Made by a program: the position numbers and the translations under genes. Under the pieces are notes generated by a model. It did no database searches. It was not told the origin of the DNA and saw nothing but the letters and a program-made list of their open reading frames with translations. Below, piece by piece: positions 7,691 through 13,249 of a stretch of 13,249 bases of DNA (position 1 is its first letter; each line of letters begins with the position of its first letter). The DNA comes from UMGS1696 sp963643035 (GTDB taxonomy: Bacteria; Bacillota; Clostridia; Oscillospirales; CAG-272). The stretch is from contig CAVIKO010000053.1 in the NCBI GenBank assembly GCA_963643035.1, positions 1 through 13,249 of the forward strand, in the 5' to 3' direction.

Positions 7691-7790
7691 ACGCTGAAAA
7701 AATCAAGTATTTGCGGCAAGGATTCGGAAGTGTAGGTTTCATCGGCGCAAAAGCGATAATCAGCGTTTCCTTGCCGGAATTCTCCGGCAG
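7691..7790 (-). promoter_or_regulatory. Structured 5' leader of the glycosidase unit
   Basis: In the minus-strand transcript expected to start near 7791, the first hairpin pairs TGCCGGA (7789-7783) with TCCGGCA (7778-7772) around a four-base loop, right at the 5' end. A second pairing, CGGCAAGGA (7776-7768) with TCCTTGCCG (7722-7714), reuses part of the first hairpin's 3' arm. A third, ACGCTGA (7766-7760) with TCAGCGT (7697-7691), interleaves with the second. The structures are therefore alternative or form a pseudoknot, as seen in cis-acting leader RNAs. The ribosome binding site lies just after the last arm. I do not recognise a known riboswitch class here, and chance pairing is possible. 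Confidence 0.35.
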
Positions 7791-7797
7791 TACCATC

Positions 7798-7826
7798 ATT
7801 CTACCATCTTTTTCACCAGATTGCAA
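7798..7826 (-). promoter_or_regulatory. Promoter of the minus-strand glycosidase unit
   Basis: Read on the minus strand, TTGCAA (7826-7821), a 17-base spacer and TAGAAT (7803-7798) form a good sigma-A promoter, with 4/6 and 5/6 matches to consensus. It would start transcription near 7791, giving a leader of about 120 bases before ATG 7669. It is divergent from, and about 42 bases away from, the promoter of the beta-helix gene, so one regulator could control both units. Confidence 0.7.
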
Positions 7827-7867
7827 GATGTCATTCGGATTTTTCTTTAGCGTTTTTTGCATATCTA

Positions 7868-7896
7868 TTGACATTCCCTCATGACTGTGATACCAT
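7868..7896 (+). promoter_or_regulatory. Promoter of the beta-helix gene
   Basis: TTGACA (7868-7873) matches consensus exactly. After 17 bases comes TACCAT (7891-7896), preceded by TGA that supplies an extended -10 TGn. The start site would be near 7903, giving a leader of about 60 bases to ATG 7963. It is back-to-back with the glycosidase promoter. Confidence 0.75.
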
Positions 7897-7962
7897 GAGA
7901 AAACAGGCAGCACACTACAGCTGCAGAACAGTACGGCACCAGAACAGACAAGGAGAGAAGCT

Positions 7963-10011
7963 ATGGCAGACAAACGGATTATTTATGTAGATAAAAACGC
8001 GCAGGCAGACGGCGACGGCAGCATAAACGCCCCTTTTGGCACCATTGAGGAAGCACGAGAATTTGCACGGAACGCCGTACACGCGGGAGAGACTGTGACA
8101 ATCGAGATCGCACCCGGAAGCTATTTCACCACGGGACTCATGTTTGACAATCGGGACAGCGGCACTACCTATCACGGAGCAGACGGAGCGGTTCTGACAG
8201 GCGGGATCGAGGTGCCGTATCTGGAAACGGAGGTGCCGGACGCGACGGTTCTCTCCCGTTTATCGCGCATGGCTGCCGCAAGGGTACGCGTGATCGATCT
8301 GAAAAAATATGATGTGGATCCCGCGCACTACCGTAATCTGTATCCCATTGGCACATATCACACGGCGGCGAAATACGACGGTGCGCCAACCGGAGACAAC
8401 ATTGAGGTCTTCGAGGGAAACAAACGCATGACGCTCGCACGGTATCCAAACGACGAGTATCTGAAAATCGAACAGGTCAAGGATGTCGGCGATGTTGCGG
8501 AATTCCCGCCGCAGAATTACTGGAAAAACTGGGAAAAGAACAGAAACCACCGCGGCGGCACCTATATCGTGGATCGGAATACAAACGAGCGGATGAAGAC
8601 ATGGAAAACGCCGGAAACGGCATGGATCTTCGGCTATCTCTACTGGGACTGGGCAGATTCGTCCTCACCGATTGACAGGATCGATACCGACAACCGGGCG
8701 ATCTCTCCGCGCTATGTGAGCCGCTATGCCTGCCGGAGCGGCGCACTCTACTATTTCTACAATATTTTGGAGGAATTGGATGCGCCGGGTGAATGGTATC
8801 TGGACCGCGAAAATGGACTGCTGTACATCTATCCGGAAAGCTCCGACAGTACGTTCTCTATCTCCCTGTCCGAAAATCCGCTTGTCACTTTTGCCGATGC
8901 GACACACATAACGGTATCCGGACTGACGATGGTCTGCACACGTACAAACGCTATATCCGGCACGGGAAACGATCTCACCTTAGACCATTTGACCATCCAA
9001 AACGTTGGCGGGTATGCTGTCGCCCTCAACGGATACCGGAACACCGTGCGGTTTTGTGAGATTTCCCACACCGGCCGCGGCGGAATCACGCTGAGCGGCG
9101 GTGACCGTACGACATTGACCTCGGGGGAAAACGTGGCGTTCGGCAACTACATCCATGATTTTTCCGAGGTATACCAGACCTATCAGGCAGGTATTTCCCT
9201 CTCCGGTGTCGGCAACCGCTGCGCACACAACGAAATCGCCCGTTCTCCGCACATGGCAATCGGCTACAGCGGTAACGAACATATCATCGAGTACAACGAC
9301 ATTCACGATGTGGTGTACCATTCCAGCGACGCGGGCGCGATCTACGCCGGCTACGACTGGGCAGGTCACGGCACGGTTGTCCGGTACAACCTTCTGCGCA
9401 ATATCGGCGGCGATGGCTTCACACCGGATGGCATTTACTGGGACGACGGACTATCCGGGCAGACCGCATATGGCAACATCCTGATCGACGTGCGGAAATT
9501 CGCTTTTCTGATTGGCGGCGGCAGAGACAACGTGGTGCGCGACAACATCATCATCGGGGAATCAATCCATCCGATCTATTATGACGACCGGTGCCGCGAC
9601 GGATTTATAAACGGCGGCTGGTTCCGGCAGGCAGTCGAAACACCGGATGCGCACGAATGGCGGAATCTCGCACGTGTGCCATACCGGAGCGAGATCTGGG
9701 CGAAAAAATACCCGACCCTTGCCCGGCTCACAACCTCCTTTGCCCATCCGAACGACCCGAATTTCCCGATCAATCCGGCAAACAGCGTGGTAGAGAACAA
9801 TGTCATCATCAACCAGGATGCACGCTTCGGAGAGATGGCGGAATCCGTCTATACCTATAATAAGATCGGCGACAACTACACCTATCACAGCTGCGACAAA
9901 GCGGGATTTGATCTGGATACGCTGACCTTCCGTCTGCCGCGCTACGGTTTTCCGCCGATCCAGGCCGCACTGATCGGAAGAAAATGGCTCCAGACTGCAA
10001 TAGAATCGTGA
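7963..10011 (+). CDS. Right-handed parallel beta-helix protein, probable glycosidase
   Basis: The 682-residue protein begins with IIYVDKNAQADGDGS and NAPFGTIEEA, the usual start of parallel beta-helix carbohydrate enzymes. Repeating coils run from about residue 310 to 535, for example NVGGYAVALNG, GNYIHDF, HNEIARSP, YNDIHDV, YGNILIDV and DNIIIGE. Two acidic motifs face each other in order: SSDAGAIYAG (Asp456) and GIYWDDGLSG (Asp494/Asp495). They are the best catalytic candidates. Residues 110-300 look like an inserted beta-sandwich or capping region. There is no signal peptide, so it should be cytoplasmic, unlike most pectate lyases. The start follows AAGGAG (7950-7955) at a 7-base spacing. 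The fold is shared by polysaccharide lyases, GH28, GH120 and GH141. I favour a GH141-like enzyme because that family includes alpha-L-fucosidases and fucI is close by, but this is inference. It is transcribed alone. Confidence 0.8.
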   Translation: MADKRIIYVDKNAQADGDGSINAPFGTIEEAREFARNAVHAGETVTIEIAPGSYFTTGLMFDNRDSGTTYHGADGAVLTGGIEVPYLETEVPDATVLSRLSRMAAARVRVIDLKKYDVDPAHYRNLYPIGTYHTAAKYDGAPTGDNIEVFEGNKRMTLARYPNDEYLKIEQVKDVGDVAEFPPQNYWKNWEKNRNHRGGTYIVDRNTNERMKTWKTPETAWIFGYLYWDWADSSSPIDRIDTDNRAISPRYVSRYACRSGALYYFYNILEELDAPGEWYLDRENGLLYIYPESSDSTFSISLSENPLVTFADATHITVSGLTMVCTRTNAISGTGNDLTLDHLTIQNVGGYAVALNGYRNTVRFCEISHTGRGGITLSGGDRTTLTSGENVAFGNYIHDFSEVYQTYQAGISLSGVGNRCAHNEIARSPHMAIGYSGNEHIIEYNDIHDVVYHSSDAGAIYAGYDWAGHGTVVRYNLLRNIGGDGFTPDGIYWDDGLSGQTAYGNILIDVRKFAFLIGGGRDNVVRDNIIIGESIHPIYYDDRCRDGFINGGWFRQAVETPDAHEWRNLARVPYRSEIWAKKYPTLARLTTSFAHPNDPNFPINPANSVVENNVIINQDARFGEMAESVYTYNKIGDNYTYHSCDKAGFDLDTLTFRLPRYGFPPIQAALIGRKWLQTAIES

Positions 10012-10016
10012 GTCAT

Positions 10017-10047
10017 CGCCATTCCGGCGGAAAATTCTGAATTTTTT
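10017..10047 (+). terminator. Weak composite terminator after the beta-helix gene
   Basis: CGCC (10017-10020) pairs with GGCG (10026-10029). Just after it, GAAAATTC and GAATTTT (10030-10045) form an AT-rich inverted repeat running into TTTTTT. It begins 5 bases after the stop codon and ends just before the rplS promoter. The stems are short or AT-rich, so strength is uncertain. Confidence 0.4.
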
Positions 10048-10059
10048 CGCAAAAAACTA

Positions 10060-10088
10060 TTGCAAAACCGCACGGGATATGGTATACT
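10060..10088 (+). promoter_or_regulatory. Promoter of rplS
   Basis: TTGCAA (10060-10065), a 17-base spacer and TATACT (10083-10088) are present, and TGG directly before the -10 box gives an extended -10. Transcription should start near 10095, leaving about 100 bases of leader before the rplS start codon. This shows that rplS is transcribed independently here. Confidence 0.85.
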
Positions 10089-10094
10089 GTCTTT

Positions 10095-10160
10095 TGTATG
10101 TGCGAGGGTGGATTCTGCCCCGCGCTGCCATATCGAACAGTCCTCTGCGAAGCTCCGCAC
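10095..10160 (+). promoter_or_regulatory. Possible L19 mRNA leader
   Basis: The 5' untranslated region can close with GTGCGAG (10100-10106) pairing CTCCGCAC (10153-10160) with one bulged C, enclosing about 46 bases. Bacillota often carry an autoregulatory L19 leader RNA upstream of rplS, and this region is in the right place and of similar size. I cannot match the conserved positions of that family by eye, so only the stem and location support the call. Confidence 0.35.
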
Positions 10161-10194
10161 GAATGTTCCAGTTTTAGAAAGGAGTCGATTTCCA

Positions 10195-10536
10195 ATGAAC
10201 AAACTCGACGCTTTTACAAAAGAGCAGCTGAAGGAAAATGTTCCGTCCTTCAACGTAGGTGATACTGTACGTGTTGCCAACCTCATCAAGGAGGGTACCC
10301 GCGAGAGAATCCAGGTGTTTGAAGGCACTGTGATTTCTCGTCATGGCGGCGGTATCTCCGAAACCTTCACAGTTCGCCGTGTGGCGTATGGCTGCGGCGT
10401 AGAAAAAACTTTCCCGCTTCACTCTCCCCACGTTGCATCCGTGGAAGTGATCCGTAGCGGTAAAGTTCGCAGAGCAAAGCTGTACTACCTCAGAGACAGA
10501 GTCGGCAAGAGCTCCAAGGTCAAGGAAAAGATCTAA
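10195..10536 (+). CDS. rplS: 50S ribosomal protein L19
   Basis: The 113-residue product matches bacterial L19 over its full length, with GDTVRVANLIKEGTRERIQ near residues 22-40, the core FEGTVISRHGGGISETFTVR, then VEKTFPLHSPHVASVEVIRSG and the basic end KLYYLRDRVGKSSK. L19 sits at the 30S-50S interface of the ribosome and supports 50S structure. The correct start is ATG 10195, preceded by AAAGGAG (10178-10184). The open frame extends upstream to 10060, but that part overlaps the promoter and leader and is not L19. In many bacteria rplS ends a cluster with rpsP, rimM and trmD. Here it stands alone between a glycosidase-like gene and a pseudogene, with its own promoter and a strong terminator. 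Confidence 0.97.
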   Translation: MNKLDAFTKEQLKENVPSFNVGDTVRVANLIKEGTRERIQVFEGTVISRHGGGISETFTVRRVAYGCGVEKTFPLHSPHVASVEVIRSGKVRRAKLYYLRDRVGKSSKVKEKI

Positions 10537-10558
10537 CTTTTCAAATCGGCACAAAAAG

Positions 10559-10597
10559 ATCCCCGAACGATGGTCACGCCATTGTCGGGGATTTTTT
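10559..10597 (+). terminator. Strong rho-independent terminator after rplS
   Basis: ATCCCCGA (10559-10566) pairs with TCGGGGAT (10585-10592). After a single bulged A the stem continues with CGATGG (10568-10573) against CCATTG (10579-10584, one G-T wobble). The loop is TCACG and a run of six T ends at 10597. It starts 22 bases after the rplS stop. The following 128 bases to the next promoter hold no gene I can support. Confidence 0.95.
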
Positions 10598-10725
10598 GTT
10601 TTCTCTATCGGCGTCCCAAGGAAGTTCCCTCGCATCGGCGACACACCGTCAAGTCCGCTTGTAAAATCGCGCCAACAAAACCAATATCTTATGGATGTCT
10701 GGAATAAATAATCCGGATTGAAGGC

Positions 10726-10754
10726 TTGCACTCTTCTATCCATTATGCTATACT
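10726..10754 (+). promoter_or_regulatory. Promoter of the broken small gene
   Basis: TTGCAC (10726-10731), a 17-base spacer and TATACT (10749-10754) form a good sigma-A promoter, with TGC before the -10 box as an extended element. The start site would be near 10761, about 38 bases before the ATG at 10799. Its integrity next to a broken reading frame suggests recent inactivation. Confidence 0.8.
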
Positions 10755-10798
10755 GGTATTAGAATCTACACAAATCTGCATAGGAAAGGAAAAGACAT

Positions 10799-11256
10799 AT
10801 GAACCACACACCCTCTCTGATCGGTCAATGGGCCGCGCGGGACGCCGGAACGCTCCTGCACATTCTGTCCGATACCAACGCGCTACTCGATCTCAGCGAC
10901 TGTGGCGAATACGGTGTAGAAACGATGCTGCGCCGGGACGACAACGCGCTCTGCTTTACCTCCGCCTTTCTTTGCGTTACGCTCCGTCTCACCGATCCGG
11001 CAATCCTGCAGGGAACGTGTGTCCGCGCTGTTTCCAAACGAAAATGCCCGCTATACCGGCAACACCGCATACCCTTTCCGGCTGGAGGATTACCACAATT
11101 ACATGGCGAAAACACCCTGTATTTCAAGCGCAGCCTGCACAGTGCTGACGGCGTTGACTCCAGCACGGCTGTCTATCTTTTCCCGCTTTCGTATCCGAAC
11201 GGATTCAAAAGTCCGGCGATGCTATCCTCCTCACCGATGAGACAGCATTCTGGTAA
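10799..11256 (+). pseudogene. Small gene of unknown function broken by three frameshifts
   Basis: The reading frame starts well: promoter, GGAAAGGA ribosome binding site, then MNHTPSLIGQWAARDAGTLL. Sensible protein sequence then jumps between frames. About 11013-11018 it moves to the frame reading VSALFPNENARYTGNTAYPF. Near 11107-11112 it moves on to NTLYFKRSLHSADGVDSST. Near 11206-11212 it moves to SGDAILLTDETAFW and a TAA at 11254-11256. Two of the three shifts fall in runs of four A, where one more A would restore the frame (MAKNTLYFK; GFKKSGDAIL). The first is mended by removing one base or restoring a TG pair in TGTG. The repaired product would be about 152 residues, beta-rich in appearance, with no signal peptide or known motif. 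I do not recognise the family. A terminator follows directly, supporting these limits. Sequencing error is an alternative explanation. Confidence 0.7.
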
Positions 11257-11265
11257 GCTCTTCAC

Positions 11266-11302
11266 AAAAGAAGCCCCCGCACGTTGGCAGGAGCTTCTTT
11301 TT
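11266..11302. terminator. Bidirectional terminator between pseudogene and fucI
   Basis: AAAAGAAGC (11266-11274) pairs with GCTTCTTTT (11293-11301), with additional C-G pairs possible inside (CC with GG near 11276 and 11290). T-runs follow on the plus strand (TTTTTCT), and the mirrored minus strand reads CTTCTTTTG after the hairpin. It sits 9 bases after the pseudogene stop and 12 bases beyond the fucI stop, so it probably serves both convergent units. Confidence 0.85.
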
Positions 11303-11314
11303 CTATTTACAGTT

Positions 11315-13153
11315 TTACTTCGTGGTGCGGCCAAACAGCGGACCATAGTTGGCGCATGCTCTATAGTCCGCGCCTTCCTTGTCCATGCCGAATGCGTTCC
11401 ATGCCGCCGGACGGAAAATCTTGTCTTCCGGTACGTTGTGCATCGCGACTGGAATCCGGAGTATCGAGCAGAGGGTGATAAGATCCGCGCCGATGTGACC
11501 GTAGCTGATCGCACCGTGGTTTGCGCCCCAGTTGTTCATCACATCGTATGCGCTCTTGAACGGACCTTCCTTGCCGTCGCAGCGAGGCGTGAACCAGGTG
11601 CAGGGCCAAGTCGGATTGGTGCGTTCCATCAGCGTATCGGTGACTTCGTCCGGGAGGTTGACCGTCCAGCCTTCCGCGATCTGAAGCATCGGCCCAAGAC
11701 CCTGTACGAGGTTCAGACGGATCATGGTCGCAGGCATTTCCGCACGGGTTACAAAGTGGCTGGAGAATCCGCCGCCGCGGAAGTTGTCAAAGCCGGCTTC
11801 GCACCATACGGTAGCATCCGTCATCTTCTTGATATCCTCATCGGTAACTTCCCACCAACGCTTCATCACAGGCTGACCGTTTTCGTCACGGCATTCGCCG
11901 CACGCATCGAGACAAGCGGCACCGGAGTTGAGCAGGTGAATGATACCGCCGTTTTCCTTTGCCTTGCCTTCAAGATCATAGCCGGTCACGCGCTTGGTTG
12001 CTTCCGGAGACCAGAAGGTACGCACATCCGCGAAAATCTGAGCGCGGTTGGTAAGCAGTTCCATAAAGAGCATGCCGAGACCGTTGAGTACATCGTTTTC
12101 GGTCGCGAATACCATCGGCTCCTTCTTTCCGGTAAAGTCAAAGGAGGAGTTGAGGACGGCTTCCGGATAGTCACAGTTCGGCCAATGATCCGTCCACTGC
12201 CGCTGTCCCTGGAATCCGGCTGCGATGGCGTTGTGTCCGACTTTCTCTTCCACGAACGCATCCGGCAGATTGTCGTTGCCCGCGATCAGATCCTTGATGA
12301 TGCAGTACATCTTGATCGTGAACTCCCACTGCTTTTCCTTTTCTTCCGGAGTGAACTTGATTTTTCTCTTTTCGCCGAGAAAATCGACGTAATCCGGGTT
12401 GTCGTCTCTGCCTTCCTTGCAGTGTTCTTTCGTCCATGCGAGTGCCTTTTCATAGGCTTCGTGATCGTAGATGCCTTCTTCCATACGGCGAAGGATCTCC
12501 ACCTCGTCCACGGATTCCACATGCATACCAAGGTATTCCTCGATGAACCGCTGGTCGATGATGGAACCGCCGATGCCCATGCACATGGAACCAATCTGGA
12601 GATAGCTCTTACCGCGCATCGTAGCGGCTGCCACCGCTGCACGGCCGAACCGGAGCAGTTTTTCACGGACGTCCTCCGGAATATCCGTTACCTCGTCGCG
12701 CTCCTGCACCTCATGACCGTAGATACCGAACGCCGGAAGTCCCTTCTGCGCGTGGGTTGCAAGAACGGACGCAAGATATACCGCACCCGGACGCTCCGTT
12801 CCGTTGAAGCCCCAAACACCTTTGATCGTCGTGGGATCCATGTCCATCGTCTCGGAACCGTAGCACCAGCACGGAGTAACGGACAGTGTAATCTCTACAC
12901 CCTCTCTCTTGAACTTTTCAGCGCAAGCTGCAGCTTCCGGCACACGACCGATGGAGGTGTCGGCGATGATGACTTTTACGTGCTCACCGTTGGAATAATA
13001 AAGGTTTTCCTCAAAGAGCTTCTTTGCGGCTTCCGCCATTGCCATGACCTGATCCTCAAGGCTTTCACGGAGCTGCATAGGTCCTCTCCGTCCGTCAACG
13101 ATCGGACGAATACCAATAACCGGGTAGGAACCGACATATCTGTTTTTTGCCAT
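11315..13153 (-). CDS. fucI: L-fucose isomerase
   Basis: The 612-residue protein matches bacterial L-fucose isomerase throughout and converts L-fucose to L-fuculose (also D-arabinose to D-ribulose) in the cytoplasm, as a manganese-dependent hexamer. It begins with YVGSYPVIGIRPIVDGRRGP, typical of the family. The metal ligands are in place: Glu352 in ATEND, Asp376 in FADVRTFW and His546 in ANHGAISYGHIG, equivalent to E. coli Glu337, Asp361 and His528. It is slightly longer than the 591-residue E. coli enzyme. The start MAKNRY fits the family; AAAGGA lies about 12 bases upstream, a long spacing. No fuculose kinase, aldolase or fucose permease lies in the window. FucI is the only gene with a firm pathway here and hints that L-fucose-containing glycans are the substrate of the neighbouring glycosidases. 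A long open frame on the opposite strand across it is not a gene. Confidence 0.97.
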   Translation of the reverse strand: MAKNRYVGSYPVIGIRPIVDGRRGPMQLRESLEDQVMAMAEAAKKLFEENLYYSNGEHVKVIIADTSIGRVPEAAACAEKFKREGVEITLSVTPCWCYGSETMDMDPTTIKGVWGFNGTERPGAVYLASVLATHAQKGLPAFGIYGHEVQERDEVTDIPEDVREKLLRFGRAAVAAATMRGKSYLQIGSMCMGIGGSIIDQRFIEEYLGMHVESVDEVEILRRMEEGIYDHEAYEKALAWTKEHCKEGRDDNPDYVDFLGEKRKIKFTPEEKEKQWEFTIKMYCIIKDLIAGNDNLPDAFVEEKVGHNAIAAGFQGQRQWTDHWPNCDYPEAVLNSSFDFTGKKEPMVFATENDVLNGLGMLFMELLTNRAQIFADVRTFWSPEATKRVTGYDLEGKAKENGGIIHLLNSGAACLDACGECRDENGQPVMKRWWEVTDEDIKKMTDATVWCEAGFDNFRGGGFSSHFVTRAEMPATMIRLNLVQGLGPMLQIAEGWTVNLPDEVTDTLMERTNPTWPCTWFTPRCDGKEGPFKSAYDVMNNWGANHGAISYGHIGADLITLCSILRIPVAMHNVPEDKIFRPAAWNAFGMDKEGADYRACANYGPLFGRTTK

Positions 13154-13206
13154 AACCTGAATGTATCCTTTCTGTCACACAAAAAATACGCATATAAATG
13201 AGGCCT

Positions 13207-13221
13207 CTCCCCCGCGGGAAG
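13207..13221 (-). promoter_or_regulatory. GC-rich hairpin in the fucI leader
   Basis: On the minus strand CTTCCC, loop GCG and GGGGAG form a six-pair stem (one G-T wobble) about 55 bases before the fucI start codon. The 8-base palindrome GAGGCCTC (13200-13207) adjoins it. A run of six T occurs about 20 bases later, too far for a normal terminator. It could stabilise the mRNA or take part in control; nothing in the sequence decides this. Confidence 0.3.
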
Positions 13222-13239
13222 AAACGTCCATTTGTGCAT

Positions 13240-13248
13240 AGTATAGCA
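13240..13248 (-). promoter_or_regulatory. Extended -10 element of the fucI promoter, cut by the window edge
   Basis: Read on the minus strand, TGC precedes TATACT (13245-13240), an extended -10 identical to that of the small broken gene. The -35 box would lie outside the window, beyond 13249. Transcription would begin near 13233, giving a leader of about 80 bases. Confidence 0.6.
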
Positions 13249-13249
13249 T

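Noticed and set aside
7772..7789. The hairpin TGCCGGA/TCCGGCA as a rho-independent terminator
   Set aside because: No T-run follows on either strand. It lies at the expected 5' end of the minus-strand transcript, so a leader structure is more likely.
10060..10194. An N-terminal extension of L19 starting at 10060
   Set aside because: This stretch contains the rplS promoter and leader. The L19 family starts at the ATG at 10195, which has a good ribosome binding site.
10799..13201. An 800-codon open frame on the plus strand running from the small gene across the whole of fucI in antisense
   Set aside because: Only its first ~72 codons look like protein. The rest is antisense to a firmly identified fucI and has no coherent domain. 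It stays open because of the codon bias of fucI. A strong terminator at 11266-11302 also lies inside it.

Overview
The window looks like chromosomal DNA from a Bacillota (Firmicutes) bacterium, most likely a gut- or rumen-type member of class Clostridia with GC content near 50%. The reasons are strong AAAGGAG-type ribosome binding sites, hairpin plus T-run terminators, near-consensus sigma-A promoters (often with an extended -10 TGn), a Gram-positive style sugar-binding lipoprotein and several carbohydrate-active enzymes. I see no mobile element, CRISPR array, tRNA or rRNA. The genus cannot be named from this sequence alone.

Layout. (1) 1-1720: two unlinked integral-membrane protein genes on the plus strand. 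One encodes an unrecognised multi-pass protein (55-663) and the other a PAQR/hemolysin III family protein (957-1631). The gap between them holds a long perfect inverted repeat. (2) 1860-3489: a solute-binding lipoprotein gene behind a full-consensus promoter whose -35 box is overlapped by a 12-bp palindrome, ending in a terminator. (3) 7826-3497, minus strand: a two-gene unit, convergent with the lipoprotein gene. It encodes a GH106-like glycosidase (756 aa) followed by a 605-aa GH101-like or DUF5696-like glycosidase, behind a promoter and a ~120-nt leader with overlapping inverted repeats. (4) 7868-10047, plus strand: divergent from unit 3, a 682-aa right-handed beta-helix protein resembling glycosidases. 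(5) 10060-10597: rplS (ribosomal protein L19) as a single-gene unit with its own promoter, leader and terminator. (6) 10726-11302: a small gene of unknown function with intact promoter and ribosome binding site but broken by three frameshifts. (7) 13245-11315, minus strand: fucI, L-fucose isomerase, convergent with the pseudogene.

How the genes may work together. The three glycosidase-like proteins have no signal peptide and are therefore expected in the cytoplasm. The lipoprotein would capture an oligosaccharide outside the cell, a permease encoded elsewhere would import it, the three enzymes would remove its sugars inside the cell, and FucI would convert released L-fucose to L-fuculose. This is inference from proximity: no permease, kinase, aldolase or regulator gene lies in the window, and the units have separate promoters. 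The most notable items are the palindrome-controlled lipoprotein promoter, the two poorly characterised glycosidase-like proteins, the structured leader of the minus-strand glycosidase unit, and the freshly broken small gene next to rplS.
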